In this document: piece after piece, positions 1 to 8,544 of the stretch
How positions within the stretch are numbered: the first letter of the stretch is position 1
Layout of the letters: each line of letters opens with the position of its first letter
From: Wenzhouxiangella sp.
Lineage (GTDB): Bacteria > Pseudomonadota > Gammaproteobacteria > Xanthomonadales > Wenzhouxiangellaceae
Assembly (NCBI GenBank): GCA_007131235.1
Contig: SLQY01000310.1
Span: forward strand, 1-34,016
Reading direction: 5' to 3'
Length of the DNA stretch: 34,016 nt
Notes under the pieces: model-generated
Databases searched by the model: none
The model's input: only the letters and a program-made list of their open reading frames with translations
Told to the model about the DNA's origin: nothing
Position numbers and translations under genes: made by a program

Positions 1-11
1 CCTCTCCCCAT

Positions 12-1388
12 TCAGACGCCGCCTTCGGTGAGCTTCAGGGGGTCGAGCAGTTCTTGCAGTTCGGTCCGGCTCAGACCGGAGACTTCCTCGGCCACGTCGA
101 TGATGGGGCGGCCTTCGCGGTAGGCCTGCTTGGCAGCCGCCGCGCCTTTTTCGTAACCGATCACGCGGTTGAGCGCGGTGACCAGGATCGGGTTCCGGGC
201 CAGGGCGTCGTTGAGGTTATCCTCGCGAACCTTGAAGGTAGCGATGGCGCGGTCGGCCAGCAGACGGCTGACATTGGCCAGCAGCCCCAGCGATTCCAGC
301 AAGGTGGCGCCCACCACTGGCAGCATCACGTTGAGCTGGAAATTGCCCGACTGGCCGGCCACGGTAATGGTCGTGTCGTTTCCGATCACGCGCGCAGCCA
401 CCATGCACACCGCTTCCGGAATGACCGGGTTGACCTTGCCAGGCATGATCGAACTGCCCGGCTGCAGGGCTTCCAGTTCGATCTCGCCCAGCCCGGCCAG
501 CGGACCGGAGTTCATCCAGCGCAGGTCATTGGCCATCTTCATCAGGCCAACGGCCAGGGTCTTCAACTGGCCGGAGAGTTCCACTGCGCCGTCCTGGGTA
601 GAAATACCTTCGAACTTGTTGGCCGCCGACTCGAACTCGAAACCGCTGATCCGGGCCAGGTGGCCGGCGACGCGCTCGCCGAACTCGGGGTGACAGTTGA
701 CCCCGGTTCCTACCGCCGTGCCGCCCTGCGGCAGCCTCCGCATCCGCGCCAGCGCATCAGTCAGACGCTCGCAGGCACTTTCGATCTGGGCCGCCCAGGT
801 GTCCAGCTCCTGGCCCAGTGTTACCGGCATCGCATCCATCAGGTGGGTGCGGCCGGTTTTGGCCACCGTGACCAGTTCCCCAGAACGGCGCTTCAACACC
901 TGGTGCAGGTGCTTGAGCGCCGGCAGCAGCTGTTCGGCCGTGGCCAGGCAGGCAGAGACCTGGATGGTCGTCGGAATCACGTCATTCGAGCTCTGGCTCA
1001 TGTTGACATGATCATTCGGGTGCACGCCCAGGCTGCCGTCAGGATCGGCCAGGCGTGAAATCACCTCGTTGGCGTTCATGTTCGAGCTGGTGCCCGAACC
1101 GGTCTGGTAGATGTCCACCGGAAACTGGGTGTCGAATGCGTTCGCCGCCACCCGGTCAGCGGCATTACTGATCGCTTCGGCCTTGTCGGCTTCGAGCAGG
1201 TCCAGATCGCGGTTGGCCTCGGCACAGGCCCGCTTGACCAGCCCCAGCGCGCGAATGAATGCCGCCGGCATCGGCCGTCCGCTGATCGGGAAATTCTGCA
1301 CTGCCCGCTGCGTCTGGGCACCCCACAGTGCCTCGGCCGGCACTTTCAGTTCACCCATGCTGTCGCGTTCGATCCGAAACTCGCTCAT
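12..1388 (-). CDS. fumC: Class II fumarate hydratase
   Basis: Predicted to interconvert fumarate and malate in the TCA cycle as a cytoplasmic, iron-free homotetramer. The 458-residue protein has the family landmarks: the SSNDVIPT segment near residue 133, the GRTHLMDAMP segment near residue 180, and the fumarase/aspartase signature GSSIMPGKVNP near residue 310 with the catalytic serine. Its length is close to that of E. coli FumC. I chose the ATG at 1388 because MSEFRIERDSMG is the normal family N-terminus. An upstream in-frame ATG at 1448 would add 20 residues that do not look like fumarase. The 215 bases upstream, before the end of mtnA, show no clear promoter. Identification is firm. Confidence 0.96.
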   Translation of the reverse strand: MSEFRIERDSMGELKVPAEALWGAQTQRAVQNFPISGRPMPAAFIRALGLVKRACAEANRDLDLLEADKAEAISNAADRVAANAFDTQFPVDIYQTGSGTSSNMNANEVISRLADPDGSLGVHPNDHVNMSQSSNDVIPTTIQVSACLATAEQLLPALKHLHQVLKRRSGELVTVAKTGRTHLMDAMPVTLGQELDTWAAQIESACERLTDALARMRRLPQGGTAVGTGVNCHPEFGERVAGHLARISGFEFESAANKFEGISTQDGAVELSGQLKTLAVGLMKMANDLRWMNSGPLAGLGEIELEALQPGSSIMPGKVNPVIPEAVCMVAARVIGNDTTITVAGQSGNFQLNVMLPVVGATLLESLGLLANVSRLLADRAIATFKVREDNLNDALARNPILVTALNRVIGYEKGAAAAKQAYREGRPIIDVAEEVSGLSRTELQELLDPLKLTEGGV

Positions 1389-1603
1389 GCTGCTCACCCG
1401 CTGGAAATCAAACCCTAAATTATAATCCGCCGGACAAAGTCTGGGCACAGTTTCTCATGGCGGTCAAAGCCGATGCGGCTACAACGCTACCGGTTCGATA
1501 CGGCTGATTCGGAGCAGACCTTCCCGGCATTCTTGCTGCGACGCATCGGCATCGCCCAAGCTTCTGTTTCCGAGGCAGTTCAAGTCTGCACCATTTGAAC
1601 TGG

Positions 1604-2623
1604 TCAGCTGAAGCGGTACGGTGGTCGGAAGACGCCCTGCTCGGTGACGATCACGTCGACCAGTTCGCTGGGGGTGATATCGAAAACCGGGTTCCAGGCG
1701 GCGCCCCCCGGGGGGGCGGTCTCGAGTCCGGCCGCGCGCCAGATTTCGGCCGGGTCGCGCTGCTCGATGGCGATGTCATGGCCGGATTCCAGATCGGGAT
1801 CCAGGGTGGTGCTGGGGGCAACGACCATGAAGCGCAGACCGTGGTGGCGAGCAAGCACGGCCAGGTTGTAGGTACCGATCTTGTTGGCGACGTCACCGCG
1901 GGCGGTGATGCGGTCGGCGCCGGTGATGATCCACTGGACCTGACCTGATGCCATCAAGGCACCGGCAGCGCCTTCGACGACCACCTTTGCATCGACGCCG
2001 GCACGGGCCAGCTCCCAGGCAGTCAGGCGTGAGCCCTGCAGCCAGGGGCGGGTTTCGTCGGCAAAGACCTGGGCAATGCGCCCTGCCCTGGCACCGGCAA
2101 CAATCACGCCCAGGGCGGTACCGATGCCACCGGTAGCCAAAGAGCCGGTGTTGCAATGGGTCAGAACGCCGGCACCGGGTTCGATCAGCTCACTGCCCAG
2201 GGTTGCCATGCGCCGGTTGGCGGCAATGTCGTCGCGGTGAATGCTCAGCGCCAGTGCGGCCAGTGCATCCGGGTCCAGGCGGCCGGATTGCTCCACCTGC
2301 CTGCACATGCGCCCAACCGCCCAGCTCAGGTTGACCGCAGTTGGGCGAGCCTGCTCGAGCTGCGCCATGTCAGCCTGCCATCCGGCCACATCGCCGTCGC
2401 GTTGGCGAGCAGCCAGAACGGCGGCGTAGGCGGCAGTAATGCCAATGGCCGGGGCACCGCGTACGACCAGGTCGGCGATGGCCTGTCCGGCCTGGTCAGC
2501 CGAGTTCACGTCCAGCCAGACCTCTTCGGCTGGCAGGCGGCGCTGATCCAACAGCTGCAGGCGCTGGCCGTTGAATCGGATGGCCTGGAAGCCGTCATCT
2601 TGTTCAGAAAACTTGTAATTCAT
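1604..2623 (-). CDS. mtnA: S-methyl-5-thioribose-1-phosphate isomerase
   Basis: Predicted to isomerise methylthioribose-1-phosphate to methylthioribulose-1-phosphate in the methionine salvage pathway. The 339-residue protein has the eIF2B-like fold signatures: VVRGAPAIGITAAYA near residue 50, the CNTGSLATGGIGTALG segment with the catalytic cysteine near residue 156, and TGADRITARGDVANKIGTY with the catalytic aspartate near residue 236. The C-terminal PVFDITPSELVDVIVTE is also typical. The ATG at 2623 starts the conserved region. The frame stays open to 2875, but that extension would overlap the cyclophilin gene on the other strand. No other methionine-salvage gene is visible nearby, so the partner enzymes must be elsewhere or the gene has an isolated role. 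Confidence 0.94.
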   Translation of the reverse strand: MNYKFSEQDDGFQAIRFNGQRLQLLDQRRLPAEEVWLDVNSADQAGQAIADLVVRGAPAIGITAAYAAVLAARQRDGDVAGWQADMAQLEQARPTAVNLSWAVGRMCRQVEQSGRLDPDALAALALSIHRDDIAANRRMATLGSELIEPGAGVLTHCNTGSLATGGIGTALGVIVAGARAGRIAQVFADETRPWLQGSRLTAWELARAGVDAKVVVEGAAGALMASGQVQWIITGADRITARGDVANKIGTYNLAVLARHHGLRFMVVAPSTTLDPDLESGHDIAIEQRDPAEIWRAAGLETAPPGGAAWNPVFDITPSELVDVIVTEQGVFRPPYRFS

Positions 2624-2720
2624 GGGGCAAGTATAGGCAGTGAAGTGGCGAGGCTGACAAGCGCGTTGCGAAAAGACAGTATCATTGTCGGCCCACCAAC
2701 CGAGATGGATATTGCTTGCC

Positions 2721-3317
2721 ATGCGCAAACTGATTCCTTTCCTGATCATGCTGCTGCCGTTGATGGCTGCAGCCGAAGAAACTGCCGAAACGGCGGAAAC
2801 CGAAACCATGGAGTACCCCACAGTGATTCTGCATACCAACCACGGCGCCATTACCCTGGAACTGTTCGAAGACAAGGCACCAAAGTCGGTCGAGAACTTC
2901 CTCCAGTACGCGCGTGACGGTCATTACGATGGCACCCTGTTCCACCGCGTGATCCCGAATTTCATGATCCAAGGCGGTGGTTTCGATACCGACTTCAACC
3001 AGAAATCCACGCGCGAGCCAATCGAGAACGAAGCTGACAATGGCGTGCCGAACGTGCGCGGCAGCGTTGCCATGGCGCGGACCAACGACCCGCACTCGGC
3101 CACCTCCCAGTTCTTCATCAACGTGACCGACAACAGCTTCCTCGACCACCGCAGCAAGGTATCCGGCCAGACCTGGGGCTACGCCGTGTTCGGCCAGGTC
3201 ACCGCAGGCATGGATGTGGTCGACAAGATCCGCGAAGTGGAAACCGGACGCCACGGCATGCACGCCGATGTGCCGCGTGAGCCGGTGATCATCGAGCGGG
3301 TCGAAATCCCTGAGTGA
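2721..3317 (+). CDS. Periplasmic peptidyl-prolyl cis-trans isomerase, cyclophilin type
   Basis: A 198-residue cyclophilin predicted to catalyse proline isomerisation during protein folding. Residues 1 to about 18 form a signal peptide ([18 protein letters not shown]), so the enzyme should act in the periplasm like E. coli PpiA. A short Glu/Thr-rich linker precedes the catalytic domain. The domain shows the cyclophilin landmarks: [14 protein letters not shown] with the catalytic arginine, GSVAMART, and [11 protein letters not shown] chose the ATG at 2721 because it begins the signal peptide; an earlier start at 2685 would place charged sequence before it. The 3' end overlaps the start region of lpxH by 8 bases, which suggests cotranscription and translational coupling. 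Confidence 0.93.
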   Translation: MRKLIPFLIMLLPLMAAAEETAETAETETMEYPTVILHTNHGAITLELFEDKAPKSVENFLQYARDGHYDGTLFHRVIPNFMIQGGGFDTDFNQKSTREPIENEADNGVPNVRGSVAMARTNDPHSATSQFFINVTDNSFLDHRSKVSGQTWGYAVFGQVTAGMDVVDKIREVETGRHGMHADVPREPVIIERVEIPE

Positions 3318-4092
3318 AGCTCCGATCTACCTGATTTCCGACCTCCACCTGGAGGCCGGACGGCCGGGGATCACCGATCTCCTGCTGGATTTTCTCGCGG
3401 GCCCAGCGACTCGGGCCCGCGCGCTTTACATTCTTGGCGACCTGTTCGAGGTCTGGATCGGCGACGATGCGGCCGACCTACTGGCCGAACGCGTTGCCGG
3501 AGCACTGACTGCCCTGGCAGCGCAAGGGGTGGCTATCCACTTTCTCTGCGGTAACCGCGATTTCCTGGTCGGCGACGAGTACTGTGCCCGCGCCGGCATG
3601 ACGCGCATCACCGAACCGTACCTGCTTGCCGCATGCGAGCCAAACGCCCTGCTCCTGCACGGCGACACGCTATGCACCGATGACCTGGCCTACCAGCGTT
3701 TTCGCAGAAAGGTACGCAACCCGGCCTGGCAAGCTCGGGTGCTGTCACGTCCGGTCTGGTGGCGCCGAGGCCTGGCGCGACTGGCCCGCAGCATCAGCCG
3801 CTACCGGGGGCAGCGCAAACCGGCCGCGATCATGGATGTCAATCAGGCCGCAGTCGAGCGCTGCTTTCGCCAGCAGAATGTCGAGCTGATGATTCACGGC
3901 CATACCCATCGGCCCGCCGTGCATCACATCGACGTCGATGGCAAGCCGTGCCGGCGAATCGTGCTTGGCGACTGGCACCAGGACCATGGCAGCGTTGTTC
4001 GCCTGGTCGAAAACGAGGCGGAGCTACTGGTGCTGGATCGTGACGCCGAGGGCAGCCTGCGCCTCCACCCGCCGGCTCAGTCGGCGCGCTGA
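3310..4092 (+). CDS. lpxH: UDP-2,3-diacylglucosamine diphosphatase (LpxH), apparent CTG start
   Basis: Predicted to hydrolyse UDP-2,3-diacylglucosamine to lipid X in lipid A synthesis, at the inner face of the inner membrane, using a two-metal calcineurin-like site. Metal-binding motifs are present: DLHL (D11, H13), GDLFEVW (D44), GNRD (N82) and GHTHRP near residue 197. The start is odd. An in-frame TGA lies at 3286-3288, and between it and the essential DLHL motif there is no ATG, GTG or TTG. The best candidate is CTG at 3310, which overlaps the cyclophilin stop (CTGAGTGA). The first conventional start, GTG at 3529, would remove two metal motifs. The product from CTG is 260 residues, close to the usual LpxH length. 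A sequence error is the alternative. Confidence 0.9.
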   Translation: MSEAPIYLISDLHLEAGRPGITDLLLDFLAGPATRARALYILGDLFEVWIGDDAADLLAERVAGALTALAAQGVAIHFLCGNRDFLVGDEYCARAGMTRITEPYLLAACEPNALLLHGDTLCTDDLAYQRFRRKVRNPAWQARVLSRPVWWRRGLARLARSISRYRGQRKPAAIMDVNQAAVERCFRQQNVELMIHGHTHRPAVHHIDVDGKPCRRIVLGDWHQDHGSVVRLVENEAELLVLDRDAEGSLRLHPPAQSAR

Positions 4093-5060
4093 GTCAGCCA
4101 GGCGGCAGCCGCACGGCCACTGCGCCAGGCACCTTCGATACGGTTGCCGGCGCACCAGTCGCCGGCCACGGCCAGGCGCTGATCAGCACAGGCCAGGAAG
4201 TCACAGTCCAGCGGATTGTCGGCGTGAGCGTAACGCCAGCGATGCACTGTCTTGAGCGCCGGCCGTCGGCCATGTGCTGCCGGCACCAGTTCGAGGAAGA
4301 CGGGCCACAAGGCCTCGATGACTGCCTCAGGCGAGGCTTCGAGATGCGCTGACGACCATTTTCCGGAAGCCTGCAGGATCCAGCTCTCTTCCTGCCGACC
4401 AGGCTTGGCACCGTTGCGAGCCAGCCAGCTCACCGGACCCGAGTTGACGAAAGCGGCCTCCGGGGCCTGGTCCAGTCGGCGATCGAACCCCACCATCAAG
4501 GTCCAGCACGGTGCCATGCGCACCGCGCCGACCCGATCGGCCAGCGGGTGGGTCTTGCCGATCAGCTGCAAAGTCTGGGGTGCCGGTGCGGTAAGCACCA
4601 GATGCTTGGCCTCGATGCGCTCGCCCGCGGCCGATTCCAGCTGCCACTGCCCATCCTTGTACTGCATGGCGGCCAGATGCCAACCGTAGCGACAGGCCAG
4701 CGGTCTGGCCAGGTAGCCCAGCACTGCATTCATGCCTGGCGTACCAACCAGCCGTTCGCTTGGACGTTGGCCGGCGTCGTCGGGCCGGTCGCCGATCACC
4801 TCGATGCTCGGGTCCCAGCTTTGCACCAGGCCAAGATCTCGCCAGGCCTGGACCTGCTGAACAAAGGCATCGCTGCGTGCGGTGAAATACTGCGCGCCAT
4901 GGTCCAGCGAGAAGCCGGCCTGGCGTCGCGTGGCGCTGCGCCCACCAGCGCCACGGGCCTTTTCAAGCACCAGCACTTCGCGGCCACACGCCGACAGCAT
5001 GGATGCGGCACTCAAACCGGCCCATCCAGCCCCGATAATTGCGCATTCAACGCGGTTCAT
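4077..5060 (-). CDS. FAD-dependent oxidoreductase, renalase/amine-oxidase-like
   Basis: A 327-residue flavoprotein of the NAD(P)/FAD-dependent amine-oxidase superfamily. The N-terminus has a Rossmann dinucleotide motif, AIIGAGWAGLSAA (residues 7-19), an acidic residue ending the second strand in VLVLEKARGAGGRSATRR (residues 30-47), and the DHGAQYFTAR segment that recurs in bacterial renalase-like proteins. The C-terminal GDWCAGNRIEGAWRSG segment fits the second FAD-contacting region. The substrate cannot be read from sequence. The start at 5060 overlaps the end of the lipocalin gene by 14 bases, so the two are probably translated together. The 3' end overlaps lpxH tail to tail by 16 bases. 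Confidence 0.82.
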   Translation of the reverse strand: MNRVECAIIGAGWAGLSAASMLSACGREVLVLEKARGAGGRSATRRQAGFSLDHGAQYFTARSDAFVQQVQAWRDLGLVQSWDPSIEVIGDRPDDAGQRPSERLVGTPGMNAVLGYLARPLACRYGWHLAAMQYKDGQWQLESAAGERIEAKHLVLTAPAPQTLQLIGKTHPLADRVGAVRMAPCWTLMVGFDRRLDQAPEAAFVNSGPVSWLARNGAKPGRQEESWILQASGKWSSAHLEASPEAVIEALWPVFLELVPAAHGRRPALKTVHRWRYAHADNPLDCDFLACADQRLAVAGDWCAGNRIEGAWRSGRAAAAWLTQRAD

Positions 5061-5625
5061 GTGGTGTCCAGCTCAACTTGTCAGTATCGAATCCCTGGGC
5101 GCGGGCCTGTGCCAGCAACTCGTTCAGGCGTTCATCGGCCACGTCCGTTTGCCTGGCCAGTATCCACAGGTAGCGTCGGTTCTCCGTGCCGACCATGGCA
5201 AGCTGGTAATTATCATCCAGGGCGATGATTCGGTACTCCCCCCAGACCACGGGCAGCCAGGCCAGCCAGCGCGGTGCGAAACGCACTTCCAGCGCCGAAC
5301 TCGGCAGGTCGTCGCCGGCCGGGCGTGCCTCGCCTACAACTTCGATCCAGCGACCGTCGGCGCGCTGGCAGCGGTTACTGACCTTGACCCGCCACTGTTC
5401 AAGCAGCTCGTAGTTGGCCCGGGTATTGGCCACGCATCGGCGCTGGAAGCGATTCGGCAGCAGGGCAATCTCGTACCACACGCCCTGGTAACGCGACAGA
5501 TCCACGTCGTCGACCAGTTCCAACGGTGGCTGTGCCTGACTCATACCAGACAGCATGAGGCCAGCCAGGAACAAAGCCAAGCGCCAGGGCGCTGCACCGC
5601 ACTTCGAGCACGCAGCGGATGTCAT
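5047..5625 (-). CDS. Lipocalin family protein (Blc-like)
   Basis: A bacterial lipocalin of 192 residues, a small barrel expected to bind hydrophobic ligands in the cell envelope. The lipocalin N-terminal signature is clear in the mature region (LSRYQGVWYEIALLPNRFQRRC, split here as LSRYQGVWYEI and ALLPNRFQ), followed by the strand pattern of Blc proteins, including VWGEYRIIALDDNYQLAMVG and RYLWILARQ. Residues 1 to about 33 look like a signal peptide with a hydrophobic core LALFLAGLML, probably cleaved after SQA. There is no lipobox cysteine at that site, so unlike E. coli Blc the protein is probably soluble in the periplasm. It sits 7 bases after lysS and overlaps the following oxidoreductase gene. 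Confidence 0.88.
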   Translation of the reverse strand: MTSAACSKCGAAPWRLALFLAGLMLSGMSQAQPPLELVDDVDLSRYQGVWYEIALLPNRFQRRCVANTRANYELLEQWRVKVSNRCQRADGRWIEVVGEARPAGDDLPSSALEVRFAPRWLAWLPVVWGEYRIIALDDNYQLAMVGTENRRYLWILARQTDVADERLNELLAQARAQGFDTDKLSWTPHEPR

Positions 5626-5632
5626 GCGCGCA

Positions 5633-7174
5633 TCATTGCTCGGGCCGCAGGTACGGAAACAGCAAGACATCACGAATCGACGCCGAATCGGTCAGCAACA
5701 TCACCAGGCGATCGATGCCGATGCCCTCCCCGGCCGCCGGCGGCATGCCGTATTCCAGGGCTCGGATGTAATCATGATCGAAGTGCATGGCTTCATGGTC
5801 GCCGGCGTCGCGGGCGGCAACCTGGGCACGAAAGCGATCGGCCTGGTCTTCCGGGTCGTTGAGCTCGGAAAAACCGTTGGCAATCTCGCGACCAGCCACG
5901 AACAACTCGAAACGGTCAGCCAGCTCGGGGTCCTGGTCGTTGCGCCGCGACAGGGGTGAAACTTCGATCGGGTAACCGGTGACGAAAGTGGGTTGGATCA
6001 GCAAGGGCTCCACACGGTGCTCGAACAGCTCCATCAGCAGCCGTCCCCAGCCCCACCCATCGTCGACATGCAGGTCCAGGCTGCGGCAGGCCTGGGCCAG
6101 GCGCGGGGTGTTGCGCAGGTCCACGTCGGCCAGTTCGGGATAATGCTCCAGCACGGCCTCGGTGACCGATACCTGGCGAAAGCCAGCGGCAAAATCGATT
6201 TGTTCGCCCTGGTACGGCACTTGACCCGCGGACAGGTCGGGCAACGAGGTGACCACGCTGCGCAGCATGTCCTGGGTAAGCTCGATCAGATCACGATAAT
6301 CGGCATGAGCCCAGTAAAACTCCAGCATCGTGAATTCGGGATTGTGCCGGGTCGAAACGCCCTCGTTACGGAAATTACGGTTGATTTCGTAGACCCGCTC
6401 AAGGCCGCCCACCACCAGGCGCTTCAGATGCAATTCAGGGGCCACACGCAGGTAAAGGTCGATACCCAGGGCGTTGTGATGGGTGACGAAGGGACGCGCC
6501 GTGGCACCTCCCGGTATGTGATGCATCATCGGCGTCTCGACTTCAAGAAAGCCCTTGTCGTCGAGGAAGCGACGAATGGCACGGACAACGCGACTACGGA
6601 TCTCGAAGGTGCGGCGCACGTCCGGGTTGACGATCAGGTCGACGTAGCGCTGCCGATAGCGCATCTCCTGGTCGGTCAGACCATGCCACTTTTCCGGCAG
6701 CGGTCGCAGTGACTTGACCAGCAAACGCAGTTCGCTGGCATGCAGGCTGAGCTCTCCGGTCCGGGTTCGCATCAGGCTGCCGCGCACACCGATGATGTCG
6801 CCGATATCCCAGTGCTTGAAGGCCTGGTAGACGCCCTCTGGCAGATCATCACGGCGCAGGTAAAGCTGAAAGCGCTCACCCGAGCCATCCTGGATATGAA
6901 CGAAGCTGGCCTTGCCCATGATGCGTCGGCTGACGATACGTCCGGCCAGACTGAATTGTTGCTCCAGGTCGGCCAGCGCCTCCTGTGGCCAGCGCTCCTC
7001 GTCGCCATAGTCTTTGAGCAGCGCCGACGCCTCGGTGTCGGTGCGCCAGTCGTTGGGATAGGCCTGGCCGGCCTCGCGCAACTCACCCAGCTTGCCGCGT
7101 CGTTCGGCGATCAGGCGGTTTTCATCGGCCGCGCTGGCTTCTGCCGGCGCGTCATTGCTTTTTTCCTCGGTCAT
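5633..7174 (-). CDS. lysS: Lysyl-tRNA synthetase, class II
   Basis: Predicted to charge tRNA-Lys in the cytoplasm. The 513-residue protein has an acidic N-terminal leader, an OB-fold anticodon-binding domain (about residues 70-180), and all three class II motifs: motif 1 around [17 protein letters not shown], motif 2 with [15 protein letters not shown], and motif 3 with [13 protein letters not shown] near the C-terminus. I chose the ATG at 7174 (MTEEKSNDA) because the preceding open frame runs into prfB and does not resemble LysS. It begins 25 bases after prfB, the same gene order as in E. coli, and continues into the lipocalin gene. Confidence 0.96.
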   Translation of the reverse strand: MTEEKSNDAPAEASAADENRLIAERRGKLGELREAGQAYPNDWRTDTEASALLKDYGDEERWPQEALADLEQQFSLAGRIVSRRIMGKASFVHIQDGSGERFQLYLRRDDLPEGVYQAFKHWDIGDIIGVRGSLMRTRTGELSLHASELRLLVKSLRPLPEKWHGLTDQEMRYRQRYVDLIVNPDVRRTFEIRSRVVRAIRRFLDDKGFLEVETPMMHHIPGGATARPFVTHHNALGIDLYLRVAPELHLKRLVVGGLERVYEINRNFRNEGVSTRHNPEFTMLEFYWAHADYRDLIELTQDMLRSVVTSLPDLSAGQVPYQGEQIDFAAGFRQVSVTEAVLEHYPELADVDLRNTPRLAQACRSLDLHVDDGWGWGRLLMELFEHRVEPLLIQPTFVTGYPIEVSPLSRRNDQDPELADRFELFVAGREIANGFSELNDPEDQADRFRAQVAARDAGDHEAMHFDHDYIRALEYGMPPAAGEGIGIDRLVMLLTDSASIRDVLLFPYLRPEQ

Positions 7175-7199
7175 TGCATTTCCACCTTGCACGTCACGA

Positions 7200-8298
7200 T
7201 CAGGCCAGCCCGGCCTTGAGTTGGGCGGCGATGAACTCGTCGATGTCGCCATCGAGCACTTTCTGGGTATCAGAGCGTTCCACGCCAGTCCGCAAATCCT
7301 TGATCCGGGACTGATCGAGCACATAGTTGCGAATCTGGCTGCCCCAACCGATGTCGGACTTTTCGTCCTCGGCCGCCTGCGCCTTTTCCTGCTGTTTTTT
7401 CAGTTCCATCTCGTAGAGCTTGGCCCGCAGCTGGGCCATCGCGCGATCCTTGTTCTTGTGCTGGGATCGATCAGTCTGGCATTGGACGACAATACCCGAG
7501 GGCTCGTGAGTGATCCGAACGGCCGACTCGGTGCGGTTGACATGCTGACCACCGGCTCCCGAGGCTCGGTAGACATCAATGCGCAAATCGGCAGGATTGA
7601 TCTCGATATCGATATTGTCATCAACTTCCGGCGAAACAAAGACGCTGGCAAACGAGGTATGCCGCCTGTTGCCCGAATCGTACGGTGACTTGCGGACCAG
7701 GCGGTGAACGCCGGTCTCGGTCCGGCACCAGCCGAACGCATAGTCACCCTCGACCCGCACGGTGGCGCTCTTGATGCCGGCTTCTTCGCCGGCCGATACT
7801 TCGATCAACTCGGCTTTCCAGCCGCGCCGCTCGGCCCAGCGCAGGTACATGCGAAGCAGCATCTCGGCCCAGTCCTGGGCTTCGGTGCCGCCGGCACCGG
7901 CCTGGATATCGACAAAGCACGGCCGGTTGTCCATTTCACCGGCAAACATGCGCTGGAATTCCAGGTCGGCCACGCCGCGCTCAAGGCGTTTGAGATCATC
8001 GGCCACGCTGGCCATGGTTTCCTCGTCGTCCTCGGCCAGGGCCATGTCCAGCAATTCTGCCGCATCGCTGACGCCATCAATGACTTCGCGCTGGGCATCG
8101 ACCGAGCGTTCCAGATCGGCTCGCTCCTTGCCCAGCTTCTGGGCGTATTCAGGCTCGTCCCAGACCGACGGATCCTCAAGCTCGCGCGTTACTTCTTCGA
8201 GACGTTCCTGCTTGCCTTCGTAGTCAAAGGTACCCCCTAAGCGCAGCAACGCGGCGCTCCAGGTCTTCCAGCAGCAGTTTCAGCGAGGTCTGTTCCAT
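7200..8298 (-). CDS. prfB: Peptide chain release factor 2, made by programmed +1 frameshift
   Basis: Release factor 2 terminates translation at UGA and UAA. The coding sequence is in two frames: residues 1-24 from ATG at 8298 to a UGA at 8226-8224, then after skipping one T the second frame runs from 8225 to the stop at 7200. The joined product is 365 residues, the same length as E. coli RF2. The GAGGQ catalytic loop is present ([16 protein letters not shown]), and the stop-codon recognition tripeptide reads SPY rather than the usual SPF. The residue before SGAGGQ is alanine, not the threonine of E. coli K-12. An annotation pipeline may wrongly start this gene inside the second frame near 8249. 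Confidence 0.96.
8223..8238 (-). promoter_or_regulatory. prfB autoregulatory +1 frameshift site
   Basis: Read on the minus strand the site is AGGGGG TAC CTT TGA C. It combines a Shine-Dalgarno-like AGGGGG three bases before CTT, the slippery CTT codon, and an in-frame UGA followed by C, which is a weak termination context. This is the RF2 feedback device: when RF2 is scarce the ribosome pauses at UGA and slips forward one base. It differs from the E. coli site only in TAC for TAT. The two coding frames meet exactly here. Confidence 0.95.
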
Positions 8299-8427
8299 GC
8301 GCGAGTCCAGGTTGGAGGCAAACCGCCAATTGTAACTTGCCGGCGCAAAGCCTGGCCAGCGCTTCATGTCTTTTGAACGTTGAAGCCGGTTTGCGACCTG
8401 ATCGGCTTTTTTCCCGGCGCTCGGTGG

Positions 8428-8459
8428 TGCTAGCATAACTTTCCAGGGAATCAGGAGAG
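8428..8459 (+). promoter_or_regulatory. Possible promoter and ribosome-binding stretch before the electron-transfer operon
   Basis: The 246-base divergent region between prfB and the ferric-reductase-like gene contains TGC-TAGCAT at 8428-8436, which fits an extended -10 element, with only a poor -35 (TTTTCC at 8409-8414). A strong purine run AGGAGAG follows at 8453-8459. The AGGAGAG is 13-18 bases from the ATG at 8471 and the TTG at 8476, which is longer than ideal. I saw no FNR-type TTGAT-N4-ATCAA or CRP-type site here. This is a weak, sequence-only prediction. Confidence 0.3.
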
Positions 8460-8544
8460 TTTTCGGCAGCATGGCTTGGGTCGGAGATACGGGAAGATTC
8501 GGGCGGCAGTTTGGAGCGTCAATCGACGCCGAGGTGTTGCCGTC

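Noticed and set aside
54-1058. Long plus-strand open frame of 334 codons opposite fumC
   Set aside because: It lies entirely antisense to a well-supported fumC and has no recognisable domain; GC-rich genes commonly leave open shadow frames.
2640-2720. Promoter between mtnA and the cyclophilin gene
   Set aside because: CTGACA and TATCAT are present but 20 bases apart, too far for a convincing sigma-70 promoter.
2624-2875. N-terminal extension of mtnA
   Set aside because: The added residues are unlike MtnA and would overlap the cyclophilin gene; ATG at 2623 begins the conserved protein.
7200-8249. prfB starting at an internal codon near 8249 as a single-frame gene
   Set aside because: The zero frame from ATG 8298 ends exactly at a canonical frameshift site, and the joined product has normal RF2 length.
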